Origin: CAZAMI01 sp964627805 | Lineage (GTDB): Archaea; Thermoproteota; Thermoprotei_A; Sulfolobales; NBVN01 | Direction: 5' to 3' | Assembly: GCA_964627805.1 (NCBI GenBank) | Contig: CAZVLA010000043.1 | Span: forward strand, 1-35,349 | Length of the DNA: 35,349 nt | Shown: one piece after another, positions 8,417-16,216 of the stretch | Layout of the letters: the number at the start of each line of letters is the position of its first letter | How positions within the stretch are numbered: the stretch's first letter is position 1 | The notes under the pieces: model-generated | The model's input: the letters and a program-made list of their open reading frames with translations, nothing else | Databases searched by the model: none | Told to the model about the DNA's origin: nothing | Program-made: the position numbers and the translations under genes

Positions 8417-9184
8417 TTGAGTGATGGAGTAGGTATTGAGTACAGTAACGTGTGGAAGTACTTCGGAGGTAATGCGGTAGTTAAGGGAGTTAACTTAAGG
8501 GTTAGGTACGGTGAGGTTAAGGTACTACTAGGACCTAATGGGTCGGGTAAGTCAACACTATTCAAGATGAGTGTAGGGCTGGTTAAGCCTGATAGGGGTA
8601 GTGTTAGGGTAGGTGATGTAGACCCAGTAACTGATGCGTTAAGTGCTAGGAGGTTAGTTGGTTACGTACCTGAGGACCCGCTAGTTTATGAGTCACTAGA
8701 GATTACTGAGTTCCTAAGCTTCCTAATGTCCGTCTACGGTGTGGAGGTTAGTGAGTCTAGGGTATCAGCAGTTATTAAGGCCTTAGGTCTTGAGGAGCAC
8801 TTAGGTAAGTTAATCGGTGAGTTAAGCCACGGTAGTAGGAAGAAGGTAATGATTGCTTCAGTAATGCTTAGGGACCCTAAGGTACTCGTACTTGATGAGG
8901 TATTCTCAGGGCTTGACGTAAGTAGTGCTAGGGTAGTTAAGACTTGGATTAGGGAGAAGGCTAGTAAGGGTGCTGCGGTACTCATATCGACTCACGTACT
9001 ACCACTAGCTGAGGTAGTTGCTGATGGGATAAGCATAATTCATGAGGGTAGGGTAGTTGCTGAGGGTACTCCGCAGGAGCTTAAGGAGGTCTTAGGGAGT
9101 AGTGAGTTAGAGGATGTGTACTTAAGACTTACTGGCTACTCAAGGGAGTTTGAGGAGTTAGTTAAGGCGCTAGCAACTACTTAA
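8417..9184 (+). CDS. ABC transporter ATP-binding protein, ABC-2 exporter type
   Basis: The 255-aa ATPase powers a membrane exporter. Walker A GPNGSGKST is at 39-47, the signature LSHGS at 136-140, Walker B VLVLDE at 156-161 and the H-loop His at 193. The Q-loop position carries Glu86 in VPEDP instead of Gln, a form often seen in ABC-2 exporter ATPases. TTG 8417 is well placed behind a strong promoter, with a weak ribosome binding site. The permease gene follows within about 10 bp, so they form an operon. The substrate cannot be read from sequence. Confidence 0.93.
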   Translation: MSDGVGIEYSNVWKYFGGNAVVKGVNLRVRYGEVKVLLGPNGSGKSTLFKMSVGLVKPDRGSVRVGDVDPVTDALSARRLVGYVPEDPLVYESLEITEFLSFLMSVYGVEVSESRVSAVIKALGLEEHLGKLIGELSHGSRKKVMIASVMLRDPKVLVLDEVFSGLDVSSARVVKTWIREKASKGAAVLISTHVLPLAEVVADGISIIHEGRVVAEGTPQELKEVLGSSELEDVYLRLTGYSREFEELVKALATT

Positions 9185-9194
9185 GGTGGTTTCG

Positions 9195-10796
9195 TTGGGT
9201 GTTACTACCCTTAAGTTAGCTAGGTACTTAGCTAATGAGGTAGCCTACAGGGGTTTTAGGGAGCAGTCACTACCCTTCCTAGGTATTAGGGGGAGGGGGT
9301 CTAGGGGATTCAGTGGTGTATCAGTTATTAAGTCCAACATACTCAGCTCGATACTCTTCTCCCTAGTCTCCATATCAGCATCAGCTGTGGTAGCCCTAGG
9401 TAATCCAGTAGCTTACGCAGTATCAGCTACTATATTAGCTGGGGTATCAATAGCTATGGCGTTAATGTACGTAACACCATTCACCTCAACCGTAATTCGT
9501 GAGGGTATTATAGACCTACTGAGGACCCTCCCAATAACCCCATCTCAAGTACTTAAGACTTACTTAACGGCCTTAATGCTCTACTGGGGAGGTCTCTCAG
9601 TTACGTTCTTCTACATACCCTACTTAGTAGTATCTACTTACTACGTATTAGTAGGTACTTTAGGTATTCAGGAGTTACTACTTGCTCTACTAGCGTTCAC
9701 GACCTCATTACTCTTTAGTTACTTACTAGGTATTGCCTTAGGTACTTACTCATACGTAGTTAGGAGGAGGGCCGTACTTAGGTACGTAACAGCTATTGCT
9801 TGGGCACTTACCTTCCTCATAGTATACCTAATGTTCTCGATAACTTCACATATAACTACTTTAATTAAGTCTAGTACCCACTTAGGTATGCTTGAGTTAG
9901 TAGGTCCTTACATACCCTTCGTAGGTCCCCTATTCAGTTACTTAGTAAGTCCTCAATTACTTACACTATCAGTTATTGAGTCATTAGCTATCGTAGTAGC
10001 TACCTACTTCGTAGGTAGGGGGAGGTTAGCTTCAGTAATACTCCATGGTGCTGAGTATAGAGTACCTACTAAGGTGGTTAAGGCACCAGTAACTAGTGTT
10101 AAGCCTAAGCCATACCTGCTAGGTATCGTTAGGAAGGACCTTAAGGTACTCCTTAGGGAGCCACGTAGGTTAGGTAGTATGATAGTAATGATGGTGTTCC
10201 CACTAGTGATTGGATTCACTATGTTCTCTAAGGAACCTATACTCTCGTCAGCACTAATTACTTCATTCGTAGGTGCCTTCTCGGGCTTAAGTGTTGAGTA
10301 CCTATACTACGCTGAGGGTAGTGGTGCTCAGTTACTTTACCTCCTACCTATTAGGAAGCGTGACGTAGCTATTAGTAAGTCATTAGCTACCTCAGTAATA
10401 ACCTCCCCGATATCCCTAGCTATAGCAACTACGTTCTCACTACTTAAGGTAGGTAACGTAGTGACTTCATTAGCCTTAGGTACTTCAGCAGCTGCACTAT
10501 CACTTGGTTACTCACTCATTAACTCAGCACTAATAATTAATTCAGTACCTAAGGAGCCTTCATACTGGAATGAATTAACGTTTAGGAGGTCCTTAAGTAG
10601 TAGGTTAGTTAGGACCTTAGTAGCTATTGTTGGTGTAGGTGCTTCAGTAGCTATACCCCTAATCCTCATGCTCATGGGGTTAGGTAATGAGGTAAGTAAG
10701 GTAGTTACTGCTGTAGGTACCTACGCATTAGCTACCTTAGTAATCGGTTCATTAATGATTAAGTACTTAGTTAAGGGTAACGTATTGAGTAGTTGA
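9195..10796 (+). CDS. ABC-2 type exporter permease
   Basis: This is a hydrophobic protein of about 533 aa with roughly twelve membrane helices in two halves, separated by a basic cytoplasmic stretch near residue 315 (LGIVRKDLKVLLREPRRLG), the usual coupling region of ABC-2 permeases. I place the start at TTG 9195 because GGTGGT lies just upstream (AAGGTGGTTTCGTTG). GTG 9186, one base after the ATPase stop, lies inside that binding site and would add three residues. It pairs with the ATPase as an export complex. A drug, lipid or peptide substrate is possible; nothing decides between them. Confidence 0.88.
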   Translation: MGVTTLKLARYLANEVAYRGFREQSLPFLGIRGRGSRGFSGVSVIKSNILSSILFSLVSISASAVVALGNPVAYAVSATILAGVSIAMALMYVTPFTSTVIREGIIDLLRTLPITPSQVLKTYLTALMLYWGGLSVTFFYIPYLVVSTYYVLVGTLGIQELLLALLAFTTSLLFSYLLGIALGTYSYVVRRRAVLRYVTAIAWALTFLIVYLMFSITSHITTLIKSSTHLGMLELVGPYIPFVGPLFSYLVSPQLLTLSVIESLAIVVATYFVGRGRLASVILHGAEYRVPTKVVKAPVTSVKPKPYLLGIVRKDLKVLLREPRRLGSMIVMMVFPLVIGFTMFSKEPILSSALITSFVGAFSGLSVEYLYYAEGSGAQLLYLLPIRKRDVAISKSLATSVITSPISLAIATTFSLLKVGNVVTSLALGTSAAALSLGYSLINSALIINSVPKEPSYWNELTFRRSLSSRLVRTLVAIVGVGASVAIPLILMLMGLGNEVSKVVTAVGTYALATLVIGSLMIKYLVKGNVLSS

Positions 10797-10810
10797 TTAA
10801 GTAACCACTA

Positions 10811-10820
10811 GTACGTATAA
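10811..10820 (+). promoter_or_regulatory. probable TATA box of the NifX-like gene
   Basis: GTACGTATAA lies about 32-40 nt before TTG 10852 in a 55-bp gap. The gene also has the binding site ACGGTGGTTAA directly before its start. Confidence 0.45.
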
Positions 10821-10851
10821 GCCCCGCCAACACATCATATACGGTGGTTAA

Positions 10852-11202
10852 TTGAGGGTAGTAGTACCTATTGAGGAGTTAAGGGGCCTTAACTCTAGAC
10901 TCTCTAACCACTTCGGTAGGGCACCGTACTACGCATTAATTGACTTAGGGAGTAATGAGGTTAAGTACTTAAGGAACCCTAGGGAGGAGGGTGTTAAGCC
11001 GGGGGAGTTCTTCAGTAGCTTAGGAATTGATTACGTAGTGGTTAAGGGTGGGGTAGGTCGTAGGGCCTTAGAATTACTTAGGGGTGCTGGTGTTGAGGTA
11101 CTTACCACGGACGTAAGTACCTTAGGTGAGGTTATTGAGTGTTTGAGGAGGGGGTCGTTAAGGAGGTTTGAAGGACCTGCGTGCGGTGGTGGTTTTGAGT
11201 AG
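10852..11202 (+). CDS. NifX/NifB C-terminal-like (dinitrogenase iron-molybdenum cofactor biosynthesis) protein
   Basis: The 116-aa protein is of the COG1433 family. The pattern NHFGRAPYYALID (about 18-30), the Val-Lys-Gly-Gly-Val-Gly turn near 64-70 and the ending EGPACGGG are typical. Archaea without nitrogenase carry such proteins widely; they may bind Fe-S or metal clusters, but the role is unknown. TTG 10852 follows GGTGGTTAA. The final codons overlap the next gene by 8 bp, indicating translational coupling with the methyltransferase. Confidence 0.85.
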   Translation: MRVVVPIEELRGLNSRLSNHFGRAPYYALIDLGSNEVKYLRNPREEGVKPGEFFSSLGIDYVVVKGGVGRRALELLRGAGVEVLTTDVSTLGEVIECLRRGSLRRFEGPACGGGFE

Positions 11203-11839
11203 TTCTTTTGAGGTATTTAATGAGTTGTTTAGGAGGTATGATGAGTGGTACTTAAGGATGCGTAACTTATGGGTTAGTGAGTGCTTATGCCTTAAGCTAC
11301 TAAGTACTCACGGATACGTACTAGACGTAGGTGTTGGTACGGGGGTATTCAGTAATTGCTTAGGTAGTGATTACTTAGTAGGTATTGACTTAGCTCATAA
11401 CCCCTTAAGGATAGCTAGGTTAAGGGGTGTTGAGGCGTTAGCTTCAGATGCTGAGTACCTACCCTTTAGGGAGGGTTCTTTTGACTACGTAGTTATGGTA
11501 GCTACTATATGCTTCCTAAAGAACCCGCTGAAGGTGTTGAGGGAGGTTAGGAGGGTCGTTAGGGGTGGTGGTTACTTAGTAATGTGCTTCATACCTAAGG
11601 ATAGTGATTGGGGTAGGTACTACACACTACTTAAGTTGAGGGGTGAGTCACCGTTCTACAGAGTAGCTAAGTTCTTTAGTGTGGGTGAGGTCATTAACTT
11701 ACTAATTAAGGCTGGCTTCACACCCGTGGATTACGCATCAACACTTAACTCACTACCTAATAACCCACCAGTAACTGAGTTACCTAGTAGGTCATTAGGT
11801 CCCGGCAGCTTCGTATGTATTAAGGCAGTTACTAAGTGA
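11195..11839 (+). CDS. class I SAM-dependent methyltransferase (UbiE/Methyltransf_11 type)
   Basis: The protein of about 214 aa has the SAM motif I VLDVGVGTGVF, the acidic motif II region LVGIDLA, and the later DYVVMVATICFLKNP and LREVRRVVRGGGYLV (motif post III), all in the usual order. The substrate is unknown. I place the start at TTG 11195, which has GGTGGT just before it and overlaps the preceding stop (TTGAGTAG). The frame is open to TTG 11168, which would add nine poorly fitting residues. The 3' end overlaps the convergent 92-aa gene by 8 bp. Confidence 0.85.
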   Translation: MSSSFEVFNELFRRYDEWYLRMRNLWVSECLCLKLLSTHGYVLDVGVGTGVFSNCLGSDYLVGIDLAHNPLRIARLRGVEALASDAEYLPFREGSFDYVVMVATICFLKNPLKVLREVRRVVRGGGYLVMCFIPKDSDWGRYYTLLKLRGESPFYRVAKFFSVGEVINLLIKAGFTPVDYASTLNSLPNNPPVTELPSRSLGPGSFVCIKAVTK

Positions 11840-12110
11840 ATTCCCTCGACCTACACATACCTAAGAACCTTAGGGACTCCTTAAGAACCTCGATTAAGTA
11901 CCCCTCCTCACCGGGTACCCCCTCAAGAACCTCAATACCATCAACTAACACCTTAGGTACTTCATCGTTTGATTCCTCGGTATCCACGTCTATCAATACC
12001 CCACACTCACCCTCGATTATGTCCTTAACTTCCTCAATCCACAGCCTTAAGGTGTACCTCCAGTAATTCCTAGCCCCCTTAACCGTAACCACTACCGTGT
12101 CCTTAACCAA
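11832..12110 (-). CDS. small acidic protein, possibly thioredoxin-like fold, function unknown
   Basis: This 92-aa protein is not assigned. It starts with a strand (TVVVTVKGA), then a helix with acidic residues, a second strand (GVLIDVDTEE), and the turn VPKVLVDGIEVLEG, which recalls the cis-proline and last strands of thioredoxin-fold proteins. The usual active-site Cys pair is missing; its Cys residues are at about 36 and 86. TTG 12110 is the start. A TATA element on - at about 12148-12157 suits it. Function cannot be inferred. Confidence 0.55.
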   Translation of the reverse strand: MVKDTVVVTVKGARNYWRYTLRLWIEEVKDIIEGECGVLIDVDTEESNDEVPKVLVDGIEVLEGVPGEEGYLIEVLKESLRFLGMCRSREFT

Positions 12111-12147
12111 TGACTAATCAACCCTTAATTGAGGTGGTATCGGGACT

Positions 12148-12202
12148 TATAAAGAGTACACCACGATGACCTTAAGCCAGTAAGTACAGTTTAAATAAAA
12201 TG
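12148..12202. promoter_or_regulatory. divergent promoters between the 92-aa gene and padR
   Basis: On -, CTTTATAAGT (12148-12157) sits about 40 nt before TTG 12110. On +, GTTTAAATAAAATG (about 12189-12202) sits 36-49 nt before GTG 12238. The two genes could respond to one regulator bound here, but I see no strong dyad. Confidence 0.45.
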
Positions 12203-12237
12203 AAGTTGAGTGAAGATGTGGTAGTGAGTATAGTTAG

Positions 12238-12618
12238 GTGGTAATGATTATCGGGGGAGGTATTGAGGGTATTAAGAGGAAGATGCTTAAGGACTTAAGG
12301 ACGGGTGTCTACGCACTCGTTATTCTAAACCTAATAAGTAGGGAGGGACCTATCCATGGCTACGGATTAATGATTAGGGTTAAGGAGGTTAGTGATGGTG
12401 TGTTAAGCCCTAGTGAGAGTACGGTCTACGAAACACTTAAGTACTTAGAGAGGAAGGGACTGATTAAGTCCTTCTGGGGTAGGCCTAAGGAGGGTGGGTT
12501 ACCTAGGAAGTACTACGTAATTACTGAGTTAGGTAGTAAGTTACTTAATGAACTGAATGAGGAGGTAGTAGGTATTGTTAAGGTAATTAAGAGGGTAGTT
12601 GAGAGTGACGGTACTTAA
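12238..12618 (+). CDS. PadR-family transcriptional regulator
   Basis: The 126-aa winged-helix protein has the PadR features: LRTGVYALVILNLI (about 20-33), GPIHGYGLMIRVKEV (37-51), the recognition helix around SESTVYETLKYLERKGLI (58-75) and the wing GLPRKYYVITELG (about 86-98). A C-terminal helix of about 25 residues serves for dimerisation. Family members are usually repressors of nearby membrane-protein genes that respond to small molecules or stress. GTG 12238 and ATG 12244 are both possible starts. The SdpI/DUF1648-like gene lies 116 bp downstream with its own apparent promoter region, and is the likely target. Confidence 0.92.
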   Translation: MVMIIGGGIEGIKRKMLKDLRTGVYALVILNLISREGPIHGYGLMIRVKEVSDGVLSPSESTVYETLKYLERKGLIKSFWGRPKEGGLPRKYYVITELGSKLLNELNEEVVGIVKVIKRVVESDGT

Positions 12619-12640
12619 GCTTAGCGTAGGTACTGAGTAT

Positions 12641-12683
12641 TCATGAGTTCCTAACGCATCCTTAATCACACTCACGAGTTCCT
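12641..12683 (+). repeat. two 12-bp direct repeats, 31 bp apart, upstream of the SdpI-like gene
   Basis: TCATGAGTTCCT (12641-12652) and TCACGAGTTCCT (12672-12683) match at 11 of 12 positions. The 31-bp spacing is close to three helical turns, so bound proteins would face the same side. A possible TATA (TAAAAACTAT, 12691-12700) follows. This is a candidate operator for the PadR protein encoded just upstream; binding is inferred. Confidence 0.45.
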
Positions 12684-12734
12684 TGAGGAGTAAAAACTAT
12701 AGTCTTGAGTAAGGTGAGGATGTAGGGGTAGGTA

Positions 12735-13586
12735 GTGAGTGGTGCTGATCAGTTACTTATCTACTACGTAGGTATTACCTACTTAACCCTAGGTGCTATA
12801 CTCTACTTCCTCATAAAGAGGATACCACCTAATATATTCATTGGTTTAAGGATAGGCTTCACATTCATTAGTAGGGAGGTCTGGTCTAGGGTTAATAGGG
12901 AGTACGGTGCTTCATTAGTAGCTCTAGGTACTGCAGTAATCCTACTGAATTACTTAGGACTACCACCTAATACCTTACTGAATGTCTCAGTAGGTGCTGC
13001 TATAGTAATTACGTTAGTATTCATTATTAGGGCCTACAGACTAGCTGATTACTACGCAACTATGAAGGTAGGTGGTGGGGGTGAGGGGGTTGAGGTTATT
13101 AAGCCCCTTAAGTTAGGTAGCTTAAGGACTGCATTAGCTATAGCACCTCCGATACTCATTACTGCTTCACTAATCCTCACCTACCCCATACTACCTAATC
13201 AAGTAGCTACTCACTTCGGACCTAACGGCTTACCGAATGGATTCACTAGTAAGTACGGGTTCCTAACCTTCGTTACACCCTTAATACTCACCCTATCACT
13301 CCTTGGGTTAGCGTCAGTAATTCTAGGTATGAAGTTACCTATAGCGTTCTACAACCCATGGACTACTATGGGGAGGTTCTTCATAGCTGTTACGGACCTA
13401 CTAATAGCTACTTCATGGGTTATGGTACTTACTTACGTATCAATAGTTACTTACAACGTATTAGGTAGGCACATACTCGACCCTGGATTAGTAGCTACTA
13501 CCTCATCATTAATTACGGTACTACTAGGTATTAGGGTTATTTACGTATGCTTAATTAAGCGTAGTAAGGGCACTAGCCAAGCCTAG
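12735..13586 (+). CDS. SdpI-family/DUF1648 membrane protein with reversed domain order
   Basis: This 283-aa integral membrane protein has about eight helices. Residues 31-60 carry the SdpI pattern (PPNIFIGLRIGF followed by REVWSRVNREYG). Residues about 131-200 carry DUF1648, with VATHFGPNGLPNGF at 157-170. In bacterial SdpI, DUF1648 is N-terminal and the SdpI domain follows; here the order is reversed. Bacterial SdpI protects against the SdpC toxin and helps signal to its regulator SdpR. An immunity role here is only an analogy. GTG 12735 follows AGGGGTAGGTA. It ends in a 4-bp tail-to-tail overlap with the dolichol-kinase-like gene. Confidence 0.82.
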   Translation: MSGADQLLIYYVGITYLTLGAILYFLIKRIPPNIFIGLRIGFTFISREVWSRVNREYGASLVALGTAVILLNYLGLPPNTLLNVSVGAAIVITLVFIIRAYRLADYYATMKVGGGGEGVEVIKPLKLGSLRTALAIAPPILITASLILTYPILPNQVATHFGPNGLPNGFTSKYGFLTFVTPLILTLSLLGLASVILGMKLPIAFYNPWTTMGRFFIAVTDLLIATSWVMVLTYVSIVTYNVLGRHILDPGLVATTSSLITVLLGIRVIYVCLIKRSKGTSQA

Positions 13587-14200
13587 AACCACATACCTAA
13601 GTAGTTAAGAGTGATTAAGGTTAAGGCAGCTACTAAGGGTACGGTTAATTCATCATTAACTGATTTCCTAGTTAATGATTCAGTAATTGTTGAAGCTACT
13701 GAAGTAATTACTGAAGTAACTAAGGGTATACCAACTACTAAGCATGAAGCAGTACTCGTTAGTAGCATAGCTAATGAACCACTAACCGACTTCCTCTTAT
13801 TGAATACTAACTTAGGGTTAGGTAGTGCCTTACCAACTATGGCTGCTGCAGCATCACCTAGTGCTGACACCATGACTGCCGCAGCAGCTATGTGTGGTGG
13901 TAACGTACTTACTAGTACGAGAGTAACTCCCCAGAAGTAAGTAGCTCCTCTGAAGTGCCTACCCCTAATCTCCTCCTCCCTAGCCATTAATCTGAAGGTC
14001 TGGTAAGCTATGGGTACCTTAAGCTTAAGTCCGTAGTGTAGGGTGACGTCATGTAGTAGGTACAGTATGAAGAAGGCGGTAGCTATGGGTACAGCAACTA
14101 ACTTACCACCCCAAACAACTACTGGTATAGCCATGAATCCGGGAATTACGTGTATTGACTTCCTCCTAACCTCCCTAAGAACCTCACACCACCTACTCAA
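13583..14200 (-). CDS. dolichol kinase / CTP-dependent polyprenol kinase-like (COG0170)
   Basis: The 205-aa membrane protein has about six helices and the marks of the DOLK/phosphatidate cytidylyltransferase-like family: RRKSIHVIPG near residues 12-21, SALGDAAAAIVGK near 112-124 and FNKRKSVSGSLAM near 133-145, which match the CTP-binding loops. The likely reaction is phosphorylation of a polyprenol or another isoprenoid alcohol. TTG 14200 overlaps the end of the UbiA gene by 8 bp, so the two are translationally coupled. That pairing supports an isoprenoid-lipid substrate. A role in dolichol phosphate supply or salvage of geranylgeranyl groups is equally possible. Confidence 0.82.
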   Translation of the reverse strand: MSRWCEVLREVRRKSIHVIPGFMAIPVVVWGGKLVAVPIATAFFILYLLHDVTLHYGLKLKVPIAYQTFRLMAREEEIRGRHFRGATYFWGVTLVLVSTLPPHIAAAAVMVSALGDAAAAIVGKALPNPKLVFNKRKSVSGSLAMLLTSTASCLVVGIPLVTSVITSVASTITESLTRKSVNDELTVPLVAALTLITLNYLGMWF

Positions 14201-15044
14201 GACTTAAGCACCCCGTAAGGAAGGCTAGGAGTCCTAGGAGGAGTGGTGCCTTAAGCACTCGGGTAGCTCTCCAGGCATTACGTAGGGGGTCCTTAATGAT
14301 TAAGTAAGTAGCCAATGCTATTGGTGCGTCAACACCGGCGAAGGCTAGGGTGGCGTATGGTATTGGGTTTAAGCAGTAATTAGTGATTAGTGGTAGGGGG
14401 CTAATGACTACGACAGTAGCTAGTGAGGTTAAGCCTAACGCGGTAGCTACCCCCACGCCGTAGGTATTAGCTAGGGTCATTACTCCGTACTTAAGGTCGC
14501 CCTCAATATCCTCTAAGCCCTTGAGGAACTCCCTCCCAAGTATTATTAGGAAGGCGTAGAAGCTAGGTACTAGGGACTTGAGGGGGTTACCCGTAGCTAC
14601 GCCACCGTAGATAATGGATAGTAGGGATAGTGAAGCTATTACTGAGTTACCGATAGGGCCTAATGACTTAAGCCTCCATGAGTATAGGTAGAGGAGTACT
14701 GAAGCCGTAAGTGCTAGGACTGAATTAGTTAATGATACTAACGTAGATACTAACGTACCTAAGGCCATGAAGACCATAGAAGCTCTAAAAGCTACTTCAG
14801 CCTTAATAATACCTGATGGTATTGGTCTCCAAGGCTTATTTACTGAGTCTATGAACCTGTCGAAGTAGTCATTAATTACGTTACCACCAACACCAACTAA
14901 TGAAGCACCTAGGAAGAGTAGTAGTGCCTTAATTAAGTCGTGACCACCGCATACTACGTATCCAGTAATAGCTGCTACACCAATAACTACGGAATTACCT
15001 ACCCTAGCAATCCCTAACCAAGCCTTAAGTACCTCAATACGCAA
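14193..15044 (-). CDS. UbiA-family prenyltransferase, probable digeranylgeranylglyceryl phosphate synthase
   Basis: The 283-aa protein has about eight helices and both Asp-rich sites of UbiA enzymes: N58-D-Y-F-D62-R-F-I-D66 and D179-I-E-G-D183. KPWRPIPSG (70-78) after the first site is typical of the archaeal group that attaches a second geranylgeranyl chain to geranylgeranylglyceryl phosphate, the second ether-bond step of membrane lipid synthesis. Length and spacing fit that enzyme. Related UbiA proteins make quinones or hemes, so the exact acceptor is inferred. TTG 15044 starts 10 bp after the GH99-like gene and overlaps the kinase-like gene by 8 bp, which makes a three-gene transcript likely. 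Confidence 0.85.
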   Translation of the reverse strand: MRIEVLKAWLGIARVGNSVVIGVAAITGYVVCGGHDLIKALLLFLGASLVGVGGNVINDYFDRFIDSVNKPWRPIPSGIIKAEVAFRASMVFMALGTLVSTLVSLTNSVLALTASVLLYLYSWRLKSLGPIGNSVIASLSLLSIIYGGVATGNPLKSLVPSFYAFLIILGREFLKGLEDIEGDLKYGVMTLANTYGVGVATALGLTSLATVVVISPLPLITNYCLNPIPYATLAFAGVDAPIALATYLIIKDPLRNAWRATRVLKAPLLLGLLAFLTGCLSLE

Positions 15045-15054
15045 GACTCAGCAC

Positions 15055-16131
15055 TTAAGAATGGTTTGAGGACGTGATTTTAAGGGTTTTAAGGGCGTTC
15101 CTACATGCTTTGAAGGACTTAATGAATTCCCTAGTAACTCCGTAGGGGTCCCAAGTAACGTTAGGTGATTTAGTAGCGTCTCTATGGGGCTCTATCTCCG
15201 ACCTCTCATGGTACTCATTCCAGCTGTATATAGCTACTAACCCAACCTCCCTACAGTGCTTAATGACCCACCCCCACTCCTTAACGTAGGCATTGAGTGA
15301 GTACGTAGGGTCTAATAACCTAGTAACGCACCCCTCCCTACCACCTACCCTACATAACGCCCTATCATCGAATCTAGGAGCTATAGCTACGTAACCATTA
15401 ATCCTAACCTTAAGTGATATGGAGCCCCTAGGCCTAACCCACGGAGCTAGGTAGTCAGGCCATAAGTCCCAGTCAGCCCTAAGACCTAGCATCTTAAGTA
15501 GGTCTACGTGAGTACTGACTACCCTGAATACGTAGTCACTACTCCTAGGTAGGTATAGGAGACCTACGGGTGCGAAGGTAAGTATTAGTGGCTTACCGCA
15601 TAACCTAAAGTAGCTACTCCCGTACTTCCTAATGTATACCTCCTCAATATAGGGTAGTACGGACTCCCAGAACTTAGGTCCGTACTTAGTTAATGCGTCA
15701 GTAAACCCGCTACCCCTGAATGGCTCGATTAGTAAGGCTGCCTTAAGGCCGTACTTAGGTAGTAAATTGAAGACCTCCCTAGCAACCCTATCTTCGTAGG
15801 AGTTAGGTCCCCACCATGAAATGAATAGTACGTCAATACCTGCGTTACGTATTAATCTTAACTGCCACTCAATAACTGATTCATTAATACTTGAGTAGTA
15901 GTTTATTAGGGGCTCATCAACTACTTGAGTAACTGAGCTATCGTTCCAGTGCCTACCACCTAAGCCATCACCGTACCATACGTAGTAGTAAGTAGCTACT
16001 ACTGGCTTACTAGGTAGTGACTCACAAGTAATTCCTGAGTAGTTGTAAGTACGTAGTACTGAGGTAGTCACTACTAACACCGTAGCTAAGGAGGTAATTA
16101 CTAGTAAGGTAATGACTAACCTACCCACCAC
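15055..16131 (-). CDS. GH99-like (endo-mannosidase-type) secreted glycoside hydrolase
   Basis: The 358-aa protein has a signal anchor (about residues 5-27) and a TIM-barrel glycosidase domain similar to GH99/GH71 and the WbsX group. Motifs are VVATYYYVWYGDG (44-56), the HWND stretch with Pro-Leu-Ile (about 61-77), WQLRLIRNAGIDVLFISWWG (about 89-108), AALLIEPFR (about 130-138) and a C-terminal YSWNEYHERSEIEP. GH99 enzymes cleave inside alpha-mannose chains. The C-terminal Trp-Asn-Glu and Glu-Pro match the family, but I cannot confirm the catalytic pair. It faces the outside, so surface glycans or external polysaccharide are likely substrates. It is the first gene of a run with the UbiA and dolichol-kinase-like genes. 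Confidence 0.8.
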   Translation of the reverse strand: MVGRLVITLLVITSLATVLVVTTSVLRTYNYSGITCESLPSKPVVATYYYVWYGDGLGGRHWNDSSVTQVVDEPLINYYSSINESVIEWQLRLIRNAGIDVLFISWWGPNSYEDRVAREVFNLLPKYGLKAALLIEPFRGSGFTDALTKYGPKFWESVLPYIEEVYIRKYGSSYFRLCGKPLILTFAPVGLLYLPRSSDYVFRVVSTHVDLLKMLGLRADWDLWPDYLAPWVRPRGSISLKVRINGYVAIAPRFDDRALCRVGGREGCVTRLLDPTYSLNAYVKEWGWVIKHCREVGLVAIYSWNEYHERSEIEPHRDATKSPNVTWDPYGVTREFIKSFKACRNALKTLKITSSNHS

Positions 16132-16169
16132 TACACACCCTACGTGTTAAGGTAGTTGAGGACCTGCGT

Positions 16170-16190
16170 ATATACCTATATATTTACTTA
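16170..16190 (+). promoter_or_regulatory. TATA box of asnS in the divergent GH99/asnS gap
   Basis: TATACCTATATATTTA precedes GTG 16217 by about 30-45 nt in an 85-bp gap that also has to hold the GH99-like promoter on -. Confidence 0.5.
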
Positions 16191-16216
16191 AGAACCACTA
16201 CTTACTGGTGGTTTAG

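Noticed and set aside
13611..13940. Open frame on +
   Set aside because: Antisense to the dolichol-kinase-like gene, whose motifs are intact.
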